Assembly: GCA_947624985.1 (NCBI GenBank)
Contig: CANQMO010000005.1
Coordinates: forward strand, 43,859-107,858
Reading direction: 5' to 3'
DNA: 64,000 nt
Origin: an uncultured Oscillospiraceae bacterium
GTDB lineage: Bacteria > Bacillota > Clostridia > Oscillospirales > Oscillospiraceae
Shown here: piece by piece, positions 44,465 through 52,819 of the stretch
How positions within the stretch are numbered: the stretch's first letter is position 1
Layout of the letters: each line of letters begins with the position of its first letter
Made by a program: the position numbers and the translations under genes
Notes under the pieces: model-generated
What the model saw: only the letters and a program-made list of their open reading frames with translations
Told to the model about the DNA's origin: nothing
Database searches by the model: none

Positions 44465-45820
44465 ATGTCGGCGTGGACCAGTGAGGCGCAGGCCCGGGAA
44501 GAGATCAAAGAGATGGTCAGCGCCTATTACCGGCAATTCAAGGAGAATAAAAAGCCCTTTCAGCCGGGTGACCGGATCGCGTACGCCTCCCGCGTGTATG
44601 ACGACAGGGAGATGTGCGCCCTGACGGACGCCATGCTGGATTTCTGGCTGACCACCGGGCGGTTCGCGGAGCAGTTTGAACAACAGTTCGCCGCGTGGCT
44701 GGGGGTGAAGTACGCCCATCTTGTGAACAGCGGCTCGTCGGCGAATCTCATCGCCTTTACGGCCCTGACGGCGCCGGAGCTGGGGCAGCGGCGCATCAAA
44801 AAGGGCGACGAGGTCATCACCGTGGCCTGCGGCTTCCCCACTACGGTGGCGCCCATATTGCAGTATGGCGCGGTGCCGGTGTTCGTGGATATGACCGTGC
44901 CCCAGTACAATATCGACGTTTCAAAGCTGGAGGCCGCCCTGTCCGACAGGACGAAGGCGGTCATGCTGGCCCACACCCTGGGCAATCCCTTCGATCTGGC
45001 CGCCGTGCGGACCTTCTGCGATGAGCACGAACTCTGGCTGGTGGAGGACAACTGCGACGCCCTGGGCACCACCTATACCATCGACGGCGAGACCCGCTAC
45101 ACGGGAGCCTGGGGCCATATCGGCACCAGCAGCTTTTATCCGCCCCATCACATGACCATGGGCGAGGGCGGATGTGTGTACACCAGCGACGGGCTGCTGC
45201 ACCGGCTGATCCTGTCCTACCGGGACTGGGGCCGGGACTGCGTGTGCCCCTCCGGCCATGACAATTACTGCGGCCACCGCTTTGACGGGCAGTATGGACA
45301 GCTTCCGGCGGGGTACGATCACAAATATGTCTACAGCCACCTGGGGTATAACCTGAAGGTGACGGACATGCAGGCCGCCGTGGGCTGCGAGCAGCTGAAA
45401 AAATTCCCGTCGTTCATCCAGCGCCGCCGCGACAACTGGCAGCGGCTGCGCGACGCGCTGGCGGCCAGTCCCGCCGCAGACAAGCTGATCCTGCCGGAGG
45501 CGGCGCCGAACAGCGTGCCCAGCTGGTTCGGCTTCCTTCTGTCGGTGCGGCCGGACAGCGGTCTGGACCGGAACGCCGTGACCCGGTATATCGAGCAGCG
45601 CAACATCCAGACAAGGCTGCTGTTCAGCGGCAATCTGATCCGGCACCCGTGCTTTGACGACATCCGGGGCACGGCCGCCTACCGTGTGGTGGGGGGCCTC
45701 GCCAACACCGACTTCATCATGGCGAACAGCTTCTGGGTGGGCGTGTACCCCGGCATGACCGATGAGATGATCGACTATATGGCGCAGGTGATCGCCGAGG
45801 CGGTCCGACATATGGCATGA
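44465..45820 (+). CDS. rfbH: CDP-6-deoxy-4-keto-glucose 3-dehydrase (E1)
   Basis: A 451-residue iron-sulfur, pyridoxamine-phosphate enzyme that removes the C3 hydroxyl of CDP-4-keto-6-deoxyglucose. Diagnostic features are all visible: His228-His229 in FYPPHHMTMGEGG, where the second histidine takes the place of the aminotransferase lysine, and the [2Fe-2S] cysteines in DNCDALG and DCVCPSGHDNYC (C-x-C-x7-C). The first cysteine spacing is 61 instead of the reported 57, because of four extra residues in the DALGTTYTIDGETRY loop. I prefer the ATG at 44465, ten bases from GGAGG; a GTG at 44459 would overlap rfbG. No E3 reductase gene is nearby. Confidence 0.95.
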   Translation: MSAWTSEAQAREEIKEMVSAYYRQFKENKKPFQPGDRIAYASRVYDDREMCALTDAMLDFWLTTGRFAEQFEQQFAAWLGVKYAHLVNSGSSANLIAFTALTAPELGQRRIKKGDEVITVACGFPTTVAPILQYGAVPVFVDMTVPQYNIDVSKLEAALSDRTKAVMLAHTLGNPFDLAAVRTFCDEHELWLVEDNCDALGTTYTIDGETRYTGAWGHIGTSSFYPPHHMTMGEGGCVYTSDGLLHRLILSYRDWGRDCVCPSGHDNYCGHRFDGQYGQLPAGYDHKYVYSHLGYNLKVTDMQAAVGCEQLKKFPSFIQRRRDNWQRLRDALAASPAADKLILPEAAPNSVPSWFGFLLSVRPDSGLDRNAVTRYIEQRNIQTRLLFSGNLIRHPCFDDIRGTAAYRVVGGLANTDFIMANSFWVGVYPGMTDEMIDYMAQVIAEAVRHMA

Positions 45821-47016
45821 GAGAACGGGCAAAAAAGCTGTTCACCGATTCGCTGTGGAACATCGTCGGAATGATGACGATGAACATGGCAGCCCAGTTC
45901 ATCCTCTATCCCGCCTGGAACAGGGCCTATGGCAGCGAGCGATATGGGGACATTCTGTACCTGCTTTCGCTGATGAACATCGTGGCCGTGTCGATGGGCT
46001 CCAGTTGTAACTATGCCAGAATGCGTGAAAGCTCCCGGGGCCATACCCGCAACACGCCCTATCTGCTGCTGCTGGCGGCTCTGTCGGTGCTGCTGCTGCC
46101 GCTGGCGGCTGTGGCGGCCCGATGTGCGGGCGTGCGCTCCACCGGGGCGGAGACGGTCTGCTATATGTTGCTGGCCGTCGCCACCATGTGGCGGTATTAT
46201 ATCGATGTGGAGTACCGGCTCACGCTCAACTATAAGGGCAGCTTCCGGTTTTATGTCCTCATGGGGGCCGGGTATCTTGCGGGGATCGCACTGCTCCGTT
46301 TTACGGGGACCTGGCCGGTGGCACTGTTGCTGGGCGAGGCGCTGGGCTTTGTCTATGTGCTGGCGCGGGGGAGCGTACTGCGGCCTGACGGAGCGCCGGA
46401 CCGGACAGAGCAGCGTGCCGTGCTGCGGCTTTTTTCCCTGCTGGTGGGAGCGGATCTGCTCTCGTCGCTGATCTTTAACGGGGACCGCATTTTGCTGCGC
46501 ACGCTGGTAGACGGCACGGCCGTCACGGTCTATTACCTTGCCTCCCTGCTCGGGAAGACCATCTCCCTCATCACGACGCCTCTCAACAGTGTGATCATGG
46601 GGTACCTGGCCCGCTATAAGGGAAGGCTGACAGTGCGCATGATGAACGCCGTCACGCTGGGCTGTATGGTGGCTGTGTTTGCGTTGGCCGGGTGCTGCAC
46701 GGTGGCGTCTGTGGTACTCATACGGTTGCTGTATCCCCTGGAATACGATCAGGCGCACAGCTATTTCTTTGTGGCGAACGCCGCGCAGGTCGCCTATTTC
46801 CTTGCCAACGTCGTCACGCTTTTGCTGCTGCGGTTTTCCGAGGCCCGCTATCAGATGGTCGTCAACGTGCTTTTTGCGCTGAGCTTCTGCGTGGTATGTA
46901 TTCCCGTGACGATCCTGTGGGGGCTGCCGGGATTTTGCGCAGGACTGCTGGGGATCAATCTATTCCGGCTCTGCTTCGCGCTTGGACTGTGTTACCGCGC
47001 GGCGCTGAAAGCGTAA
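45817..47016 (+). CDS. MOP-superfamily polysaccharide flippase (Wzx-like)
   Basis: A 399-residue membrane protein with about 12 hydrophobic segments, beginning RERAKKLFTDSLWNIVGMMT and containing NGDRILLRTLVDGTAVTVYY, typical of the Wzx/polysaccharide export family. It should move lipid-linked sugar from the inner to the outer membrane face. Its position between the CDP-sugar enzymes and the GT2 suggests the cargo is the CDP-derived sugar on undecaprenyl phosphate. The ATG overlaps the rfbH stop by four bases. It is slightly shorter than classical Wzx. Confidence 0.8.
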   Translation: MRERAKKLFTDSLWNIVGMMTMNMAAQFILYPAWNRAYGSERYGDILYLLSLMNIVAVSMGSSCNYARMRESSRGHTRNTPYLLLLAALSVLLLPLAAVAARCAGVRSTGAETVCYMLLAVATMWRYYIDVEYRLTLNYKGSFRFYVLMGAGYLAGIALLRFTGTWPVALLLGEALGFVYVLARGSVLRPDGAPDRTEQRAVLRLFSLLVGADLLSSLIFNGDRILLRTLVDGTAVTVYYLASLLGKTISLITTPLNSVIMGYLARYKGRLTVRMMNAVTLGCMVAVFALAGCCTVASVVLIRLLYPLEYDQAHSYFFVANAAQVAYFLANVVTLLLLRFSEARYQMVVNVLFALSFCVVCIPVTILWGLPGFCAGLLGINLFRLCFALGLCYRAALKA

Positions 47017-47051
47017 AAGGCGGCGGAAAGAAGGGTGAAAGGAGAGCGGGC

Positions 47052-47882
47052 ATGAAACTGCCGGAATTACATGACAGGCTGTTCGAATTGCTGTGCACGG
47101 TGGACGATATATGCCGGCGGGAGAACGTGCGATATTTTCTGGACGGCGGCACGGCCATCGGCGCCGCCCGGGAGAAGGACTTCATCCCCTGGGACGACGA
47201 CATGGACATCAAAGTCCTGGCGGAGGACTACCCGGCGTTCAAGGCGGCTATGGAGAAGTATCTGCCGGAGCATATCCATCTGGTGGAGCCGGACGCCTTC
47301 GCCCCGCATTTTTACGACTTCAATGTCCGCATTTATGACGACCGCTGGCTCCTGCGCCGGGAGACGGCGGAGGATCGGTTTTATGATGATCTGCAAAACC
47401 ATGTGGGTACGGACGTTTTCATCTACACTGAGGCCCCGGCCGGAGCGCTGGCCCAAAAGTTGCTGGTTTTCAAGAGCAAGGTCCTGTACGGCATGGCGAT
47501 GGCCCACCGCTATACGGTGAAGGACGCAAAATACACGGCGCTGCAAAAGGCGCAGGTGGCTGTGCTGCGAAGCGTGGGACGCTTCTTTTCTGCCGAAAGC
47601 ATTTTCGCCCGGTGGAAGAAGGCCGTCTGGCGCTGGCAGGGGAAGGGCACGGGGGTGCTCTTTACCGCGAACTATCCCGTCGGCTGGTTCCGCTTTTTCC
47701 CCGCCGATGGGTACCAAACGGCCTGCGCCGGAGAGATACGGGGCAGGAACTTCCCGCTGCCGGCGGCGTTCGACGCGGAACTGCGCTCCCTGTACGGCGA
47801 CTATATGACCCCTCATAAAGATACCGGCTTCTATATCCAACATATAGATGAGCAGGACCGGGAGGAAGACCACCGTCGATAA
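47052..47882 (+). CDS. licD: LicD family phosphotransferase (first copy)
   Basis: A 276-residue protein with the LicD nucleotidyltransferase-fold core: FLDGGTAIGAAREKDFIPWD followed by DDMDIKVL, i.e. the metal-binding WDDDxDI motif. LicD enzymes transfer phosphocholine from CDP-choline (or other phospho-alcohols) to surface glycans; the LicC/LicA genes downstream make phosphocholine the likely group. GAAAGGAGAG precedes the ATG at 47052; the longer open frame upstream lies inside the flippase gene. It is only weakly similar to the second LicD. Confidence 0.88.
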   Translation: MKLPELHDRLFELLCTVDDICRRENVRYFLDGGTAIGAAREKDFIPWDDDMDIKVLAEDYPAFKAAMEKYLPEHIHLVEPDAFAPHFYDFNVRIYDDRWLLRRETAEDRFYDDLQNHVGTDVFIYTEAPAGALAQKLLVFKSKVLYGMAMAHRYTVKDAKYTALQKAQVAVLRSVGRFFSAESIFARWKKAVWRWQGKGTGVLFTANYPVGWFRFFPADGYQTACAGEIRGRNFPLPAAFDAELRSLYGDYMTPHKDTGFYIQHIDEQDREEDHRR

Positions 47883-47905
47883 GTGAGAGAAAAGGAGGCG
47901 CTCGT

Positions 47906-48016
47906 ATGCGTCAGCGTTTGGCGGATTATATAGCGGATTTTCTCGTGGCCCACGGTGTGACGGACGTGTTCTCCGTGGTGGGCGGCGGCGCCATGCACCT
48001 AAAGACGCCTTTGGCC
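47906..48016 (+). repeat. Direct repeat, left copy (right copy 49029-49140)
   Basis: About 95 percent identical over 111/112 bases by hand alignment. The two copies bracket the second licD gene; sequences outside the repeat differ on both sides. Confidence 0.9.
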
Positions 48017-48049
48017 TCAGCCAGATCATCCAGACGGTCGATATCGTGA
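47906..48049 (+). pseudogene. Truncated relic of the YerE-like gene (N-terminal 5' fragment)
   Basis: Bases 47906-48016 repeat the first 112 bases of the gene at 49029 with about five substitutions and one deleted base. The copy has its own AAAGGAGG ribosome site and ATG, encodes MRQRLADYIADFLVAHGVTD and continues to the CGGGAMHL region, then shifts frame at the deletion and stops at 48049. After 48016 the sequence no longer matches the intact gene. It is a scar of duplication or cassette replacement; no product is expected beyond a 47-residue peptide. No other gene is recognisable in 48050-48122. Confidence 0.9.
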
Positions 48050-48122
48050 TCTCATGCAGGAGACATTTTCAGACGGAGCGATAGAGCCGTTTTCCGGCGA
48101 TACGGAGGAAGGGAGAGAAACG

Positions 48123-48989
48123 ATGACCAGCGAGGACGTTTTGCAAAAGATCCACCGTCACAGTCTTGCAATGCTACAGGCGCTGGACGAGGTGTGCGCG
48201 AAGTACGGTATCGTGTTCTATGTGGCCTACGGGGCGCTGATCGGCACCGTGCGTCATCGCGGCTTCATCCCCTGGGACAACGATATCGACGTCATGATCT
48301 CCCGGGAGAATTTTCAGAAGCTTGTCCGGCACCGGGATGAGTTTCCGGAGGATTATCCTCTGGTCCTGCCCACGGAACACGGCGAGAAGCGGTATCTGGA
48401 CAGTGTTCCCCGCATGATGTACCGGCATATGCTCATCAAAATGGACCCAGACGCCTGCCGGTATTACAACGACCATAACGACCGGCTGGGTCTGGATTTC
48501 TTCTTTCTGGACAAGACCTATGACGACTGGCGCGGCAAGCTGCAACGGACGGAGCTTGCGCTGATTTACGGGCTTTTGAACGCTTACAGGCACAAAAGCT
48601 TTTTTGCCGATTACAGCGCCAAGATGAAATGCGTCAACGTCATCCTGCGCGCCGTGGGCCGCTGTTTGCCGTATAACTGGCTTTTGGCCCGGGCGGAGAA
48701 GGTGGCGACGCGCTTTGACGAACGGGCGGACGCTGAATACTGCTTTGACAGCAACGACGACCTTACCTGCCTGTTTCGGCTCATGCCGGTTAAGGCTTTT
48801 GGCAAACCGGTGCGCGCGGCGTTCGAGGACATAACGGCGCCGATCCCCTCTGACGCCGATACGGTCCTCCGTGCGTATTATGGGGATTACAGAAAACTCC
48901 CGCCGGAGGAGGAGCGCCTCCCGCACTGGGGGCGGAACCTGCTCGCGGCTGAGGATTTCATCTTCACCGAGCCTGTGGCGGCGGAATAG
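48123..48989 (+). CDS. licD: LicD family phosphotransferase (second copy)
   Basis: A 288-residue protein with VAYGALIGTVRHRGFIPWDN and DIDVMI, the LicD metal-binding motif in the WDNDID form, preceded by a helical start HSLAMLQALDEVCAKYGIVF. It differs clearly from the first LicD, so it may modify another position or transfer another phospho-alcohol. It is flanked by the YerE relic and the intact YerE-like gene, as if it entered with a recombined cassette. GGAAGGGAGAG precedes the ATG. Confidence 0.87.
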   Translation: MTSEDVLQKIHRHSLAMLQALDEVCAKYGIVFYVAYGALIGTVRHRGFIPWDNDIDVMISRENFQKLVRHRDEFPEDYPLVLPTEHGEKRYLDSVPRMMYRHMLIKMDPDACRYYNDHNDRLGLDFFFLDKTYDDWRGKLQRTELALIYGLLNAYRHKSFFADYSAKMKCVNVILRAVGRCLPYNWLLARAEKVATRFDERADAEYCFDSNDDLTCLFRLMPVKAFGKPVRAAFEDITAPIPSDADTVLRAYYGDYRKLPPEEERLPHWGRNLLAAEDFIFTEPVAAE

Positions 48990-49028
48990 GACGGTCGCTT
49001 ACTTTGACCGGAGAAAGGACGGATCATC

Positions 49029-50876
49029 ATGCGTCAGCGTTTGGCGGATTATATAGCGGATTTTCTTGCAGCCCACGGTGTAACGGACGTGTTCTCCGTG
49101 GTGGGCGGCGGCGCCATGCACCTGAACGACGCCTTTGGCCATCACCCGCGGCTGCGCGTCACCTATGACCACCACGAACAGGCCTGCGCCATAGCGGCGG
49201 AGGCATATGCCCGGCTGGAGGGCCGCATAGCGGCGGTGTGCGTGACCACGGGCCCGGGCGGCACCAACGCCCTTACGGGCGTGGTAGGCGGGTGGCTGGA
49301 CAGTATTCCCATGTTCATCGTCTCCGGGCAGGTGCGCTATGACACCACGGCCCGCTACGGCATGAGATATACCCAGGGCCTTCCGCTGCGCTCGGTGGGG
49401 GATCAGGAATACGATATCGTCAGGTCTGTGGAGCCCATGACCAAGTACGCGGCCATGCTGGAGGAGCCGTCGCGGATACGGTATATGCTGGAAAAGGCGT
49501 GGCACCTGGCCACAACGGGCCGTCCGGGGCCTGCGTGGATAGACGTGCCGGTGAACTATCAGGGCATGGAGATAGAGACGGACGACCTGGAAGGGTATGA
49601 CCCGGCGGCGGATGAGGGGCTTTTGCCCCCCGATCTGGGGGACGATACCGTCAGGACGGTGCTGGACATGGTGCGCGGGGCGGAGCGCCCGGTGATCTAT
49701 GCCGGGGGCGGCGTGCGTCTCTCCGGCGGCTTCGCGGCCTTCCGGGAGATGGTGGAAAAGCTGAACGTGCCGGTGGTCACTTACTGGAACTCTATCGATC
49801 TTATCGAGGACGAGCACCCGCTGTATGTGGGCCGCGCCGGGAATATGGGAGACCGGCCCGGCAACTTTGCCGTGCAAAACGCCGATTTTGTGCTGGCCGT
49901 CGGCACCCGTATCTCCATCCGGCAGACCGGTTACGACTGGAATACCTGGGCCAGAGCGGCCAGGGTCGTCATGGTGGACATCGACCGGGCGGAGATGAAA
50001 AAGCACACGCTCCATGTGGACATGCCCATTTGGGCGGACGCAAAGGACTTCTGCGGCCGGATGGCGGCGGCGCTGCCGGCGGGGGAGAGGCTCTTCCGGG
50101 GCGAGACATGGCTGGCCGCCTGCCGGCGCTGGAAGGAGAGATACCCCGTCGTCTCGGAGCGTAACTGGCGGTCCGGGGCGGACGGCGCAAACGTGTACGC
50201 ATTCATCCGCCGCCTCAGCGACAAGCTGCCGGAGGGGAGCCTGACAGCGGTGTCCAACGGCGCGTGCTGCGTGGTCGGGCACCAGGCGTGGCATGTGAAA
50301 AACGGGACGCGGTTCATCATCAACAACGCCATCGCCAGCATGGGCTACGGTCTGCCGGCGGCCATCGGCCTTTGCATCGCCGGCGGACGGCGGGACACCG
50401 TATGCCTGGAGGGCGACGGGTCCATCATGATGAATTTACAGGAGCTGCAGACCGTCGTCACCAATAAGCTGCCGGTCAAGCTGTTTCTGATAAACAACCG
50501 GGGGTATCACTCCATCCGTATCACCCAGAACAATCTGTTCGGCCATCACAGCAAGGTGGGGATCGGAGAGGAATCCGGTGACCTGTCGTTCCCCAGCTTC
50601 GCAAAGATCGCGGAGGCCTTTGGGTACCCGTATTTCGCGGTCCGCGCCAATGAGGAGATGGAGGGGGTCATCGGCCAGGTGCTGGCCCGGCCCGGCTTCG
50701 TCTTTTGCGAGGTGTTTACCGACACGGAGCAGGTATGGGAGCCGAAGAGCAGCACGAAGCGCCTGGCGGACGGCACTCTCGTGAGCCCGCCGCTGGAGGA
50801 TCTGGCGCCGTTCCTGCCCCGGGAGGAATTGAGAGAGAATATGTTCATCCCGCTGCCGGAGGAGTCGGAGACATGA
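49029..50876 (+). CDS. Thiamine-diphosphate carboligase, YerE-like (acetolactate synthase family)
   Basis: A 615-residue ThDP enzyme of the acetolactate-synthase fold: catalytic Glu in YDHHEQACAIAAEAYA, TTGPGGTNALTGVVGGW, and the ThDP/Mg motif starting GDGSIMMNLQELQTV and ending in LINN. An isolated acetolactate synthase is improbable here: the gene sits among rfbFGH and has no small subunit. The known enzyme for this context is YerE, which decarboxylates pyruvate and attaches the two-carbon unit to C4 of CDP-3,6-dideoxy-4-ketoglucose, giving a branched sugar on the way to yersiniose. Function is inferred from family and context. Downstream gene overlaps by four bases. Confidence 0.8.
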   Translation: MRQRLADYIADFLAAHGVTDVFSVVGGGAMHLNDAFGHHPRLRVTYDHHEQACAIAAEAYARLEGRIAAVCVTTGPGGTNALTGVVGGWLDSIPMFIVSGQVRYDTTARYGMRYTQGLPLRSVGDQEYDIVRSVEPMTKYAAMLEEPSRIRYMLEKAWHLATTGRPGPAWIDVPVNYQGMEIETDDLEGYDPAADEGLLPPDLGDDTVRTVLDMVRGAERPVIYAGGGVRLSGGFAAFREMVEKLNVPVVTYWNSIDLIEDEHPLYVGRAGNMGDRPGNFAVQNADFVLAVGTRISIRQTGYDWNTWARAARVVMVDIDRAEMKKHTLHVDMPIWADAKDFCGRMAAALPAGERLFRGETWLAACRRWKERYPVVSERNWRSGADGANVYAFIRRLSDKLPEGSLTAVSNGACCVVGHQAWHVKNGTRFIINNAIASMGYGLPAAIGLCIAGGRRDTVCLEGDGSIMMNLQELQTVVTNKLPVKLFLINNRGYHSIRITQNNLFGHHSKVGIGEESGDLSFPSFAKIAEAFGYPYFAVRANEEMEGVIGQVLARPGFVFCEVFTDTEQVWEPKSSTKRLADGTLVSPPLEDLAPFLPREELRENMFIPLPEESET

Positions 50877-51811
50877 TGGAACGGAGCATTCATACTGCCG
50901 TCGTGACCGGCCCCACCGGCGCTGTCGGCACGGCGCTCTGCCGCCGGCTCGCCGACGCGGGCTGTAGCGTGTACGCGGTGTGCAGGCCGGGCAGCGCCCG
51001 GGCCTCGGCCCTGCCGGTACATGAACGGGTGAGGGCCGTGTACTGCGATATGGCCTCCTTACAGGAGCTGGGGCGGCAGATCGGCGGGAAGTGCGACGTG
51101 TTTTACCACCTTGCCTGGGCCCACACCGCCGGCCCCGGACGCGACGATATGCCCGCGCAGATCGGGAACATCCGCTACACCGTCGATGCGGTCCGCGCGG
51201 CGGCCGAACTGGGGTGCGGGGTGTTCATCGGCGCCGGCAGTCAGGCGGAGTACGGTCCTGTGGACGGGCCCCTTAGGCCGGACACGCCGGTCTTTCCCCG
51301 GACCGGTTACGGTATGGCGAAGCTCTGCGCCGGTCAGATGAGCCGCCAGGAGGCACACCGGCTGGGCATGGAGCATGTGTGGCCCCGTATCCTGTCGGTC
51401 TACGGCCCCGGAGACGGGGAGAGATCGATGATATCCTCCGTGACCCGGCAGCTTCTGGCCGGGGAGAGACCGTCCCTGACGGCGGGGGAGCAGATATGGG
51501 ATTATCTGTATGCGGATGACGCGGCGGAGGCGCTCTACCGGATGGCTGTGCGTGGGGCGGACGGCGCGGTCTATCCGCTTGGCAGCGGCGAGGCCCGTCC
51601 GCTGCGGAGCTATGTGCGGCAGCTGCGGGACGCCGTGGACCCGGCGCTGCCTCTCGGATTCGGCGAGGTCCCATATGGGCCCGGGCAGGTCATGCATTTG
51701 CAGGCGGACATCTCCGCTCTCGCGCGTGACACCGGCTTTTCACCGCGGACGGCGTTTTCCGAGGGTATCAAAAAGACTGTTGAATGGATAAGGAGGGAAT
51801 ACCATGACTGA
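50873..51811 (+). CDS. NAD-dependent epimerase/dehydratase family reductase (YerF-like candidate)
   Basis: A 312-residue extended short-chain dehydrogenase with VVTGPTGAVGTALCRRLADA for cofactor binding, FYHLAWAHTAG, IGAGSQAEYG and the YGMAK catalytic pair. Its place directly after the YerE-like gene suggests it reduces the side-chain ketone of the branched CDP-sugar, as YerF does, to finish CDP-yersiniose. Alternatives are a C4 reductase (paratose/abequose synthase type) or epimerase. First of two adjacent ATG codons overlaps the previous stop. Confidence 0.78.
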   Translation: MMERSIHTAVVTGPTGAVGTALCRRLADAGCSVYAVCRPGSARASALPVHERVRAVYCDMASLQELGRQIGGKCDVFYHLAWAHTAGPGRDDMPAQIGNIRYTVDAVRAAAELGCGVFIGAGSQAEYGPVDGPLRPDTPVFPRTGYGMAKLCAGQMSRQEAHRLGMEHVWPRILSVYGPGDGERSMISSVTRQLLAGERPSLTAGEQIWDYLYADDAAEALYRMAVRGADGAVYPLGSGEARPLRSYVRQLRDAVDPALPLGFGEVPYGPGQVMHLQADISALARDTGFSPRTAFSEGIKKTVEWIRREYHD

Positions 51812-52766
51812 GCCGAAAAAAGTCATATCGGTGATGATCCCTACCTATAACGAGCGGATGAACGCCCGTCCCATCTATGAGGCCGTGCGGGACGAGCTCA
51901 AGAAAAGCTGCCCGGCCTACGACTACGAGATCCTGTTCATCGACAATAAGTCAACGGACGGGACCCGCGAGATCATCCGTGGTATCTGCGCGGAGGACAA
52001 GCGGGTGAAGGCCATTTTCAATACGAAGAATTTCGGCCAGTTCAACAGCCCCTTTTACGGCCTCATCCACACCGGTGGGGACTGTACCATCACCATTTGC
52101 GCGGATTTCCAGGACCCGGTAGAGCTCATCCCCCGGTTCGTGGAGGAGTGGGAGAAGGGCTATAAGATCGTCATCGGCAGAAAGACGAAAAGCCGTGAAA
52201 ACCGCCTCGTATACTTCCTGCGGGGCTGCTATTACCGTATCATCCGCAAGATGAGCACGGTGGAGATGATCGAACAGTTCACCGGCTTCGGCCTTTATGA
52301 CCGCAGCTTTGTGGATACCATGCGCCAGCTCCACGATCCCACGCCGTTCATCCGCGGCATCGTGGCGGAACTGGGGCCGGAGCGAAAGGAGATCGAGTAT
52401 GAACAGCCCCGGCGCCGGGCCGGAAAGACCCACAACAACTGGTACACCCTCTTTGACGCGGCTATGCTCAGCTTCACCAGCTACACGAAGGTCGGCATGC
52501 GTGTGGCGGAGTTTTTCGGCTTCGGCGTGGCCTTTGTGAGCTTCCTGTTCGGGCTGTTCTTCCTGGTGGCGAAGCTGCTCTTCTGGGACAAGTTCGCCGC
52601 GGGCTACGCGCCGACGATGATCGCGGTGTTTTTCATGGGCGGCGTGCAGCTGGCGTTCCTGGGCTTTCTGGGGGAGTACATCATGGCCATCAATACCCGT
52701 GTGATGGACCGGCCCCTGGTGGTGGAGGAGGAGCGCATCAACTTCGACCCGGAGGAGACGGCGTGA
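51804..52766 (+). CDS. Glycosyltransferase family 2, undecaprenyl-phosphate type (GtrB/ArnC/DPM1-like)
   Basis: A 320-residue membrane-bound GT2. The GT-A domain starts VISVMIPTYNE, with LFIDNKSTDGT and the metal-binding ICADFQDP; two transmembrane helices follow (about residues 233-257 and 269-294). This layout is that of enzymes moving a sugar from a nucleotide to undecaprenyl phosphate on the cytosolic face. It overlaps the reductase gene by eight bases, so its donor is probably the CDP-sugar made by the preceding genes; the lipid-linked sugar would then go to the flippase and the GT-C enzyme. Confidence 0.9.
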   Translation: MTEPKKVISVMIPTYNERMNARPIYEAVRDELKKSCPAYDYEILFIDNKSTDGTREIIRGICAEDKRVKAIFNTKNFGQFNSPFYGLIHTGGDCTITICADFQDPVELIPRFVEEWEKGYKIVIGRKTKSRENRLVYFLRGCYYRIIRKMSTVEMIEQFTGFGLYDRSFVDTMRQLHDPTPFIRGIVAELGPERKEIEYEQPRRRAGKTHNNWYTLFDAAMLSFTSYTKVGMRVAEFFGFGVAFVSFLFGLFFLVAKLLFWDKFAAGYAPTMIAVFFMGGVQLAFLGFLGEYIMAINTRVMDRPLVVEEERINFDPEETA

Positions 52767-52819
52767 GTCTGTTTTGGCGGCCCGCGTCTGCGCGGACCCT
52801 GTAGAGGAAGCAGAGAGAT

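Noticed and set aside
49029..50876. Biosynthetic acetolactate synthase (ilvB) for branched-chain amino acids
   Set aside because: There is no regulatory-subunit gene or ilv neighbour, and it is embedded between rfbFGH and a sugar reductase with overlapping genes. YerE-type chemistry explains the context better.
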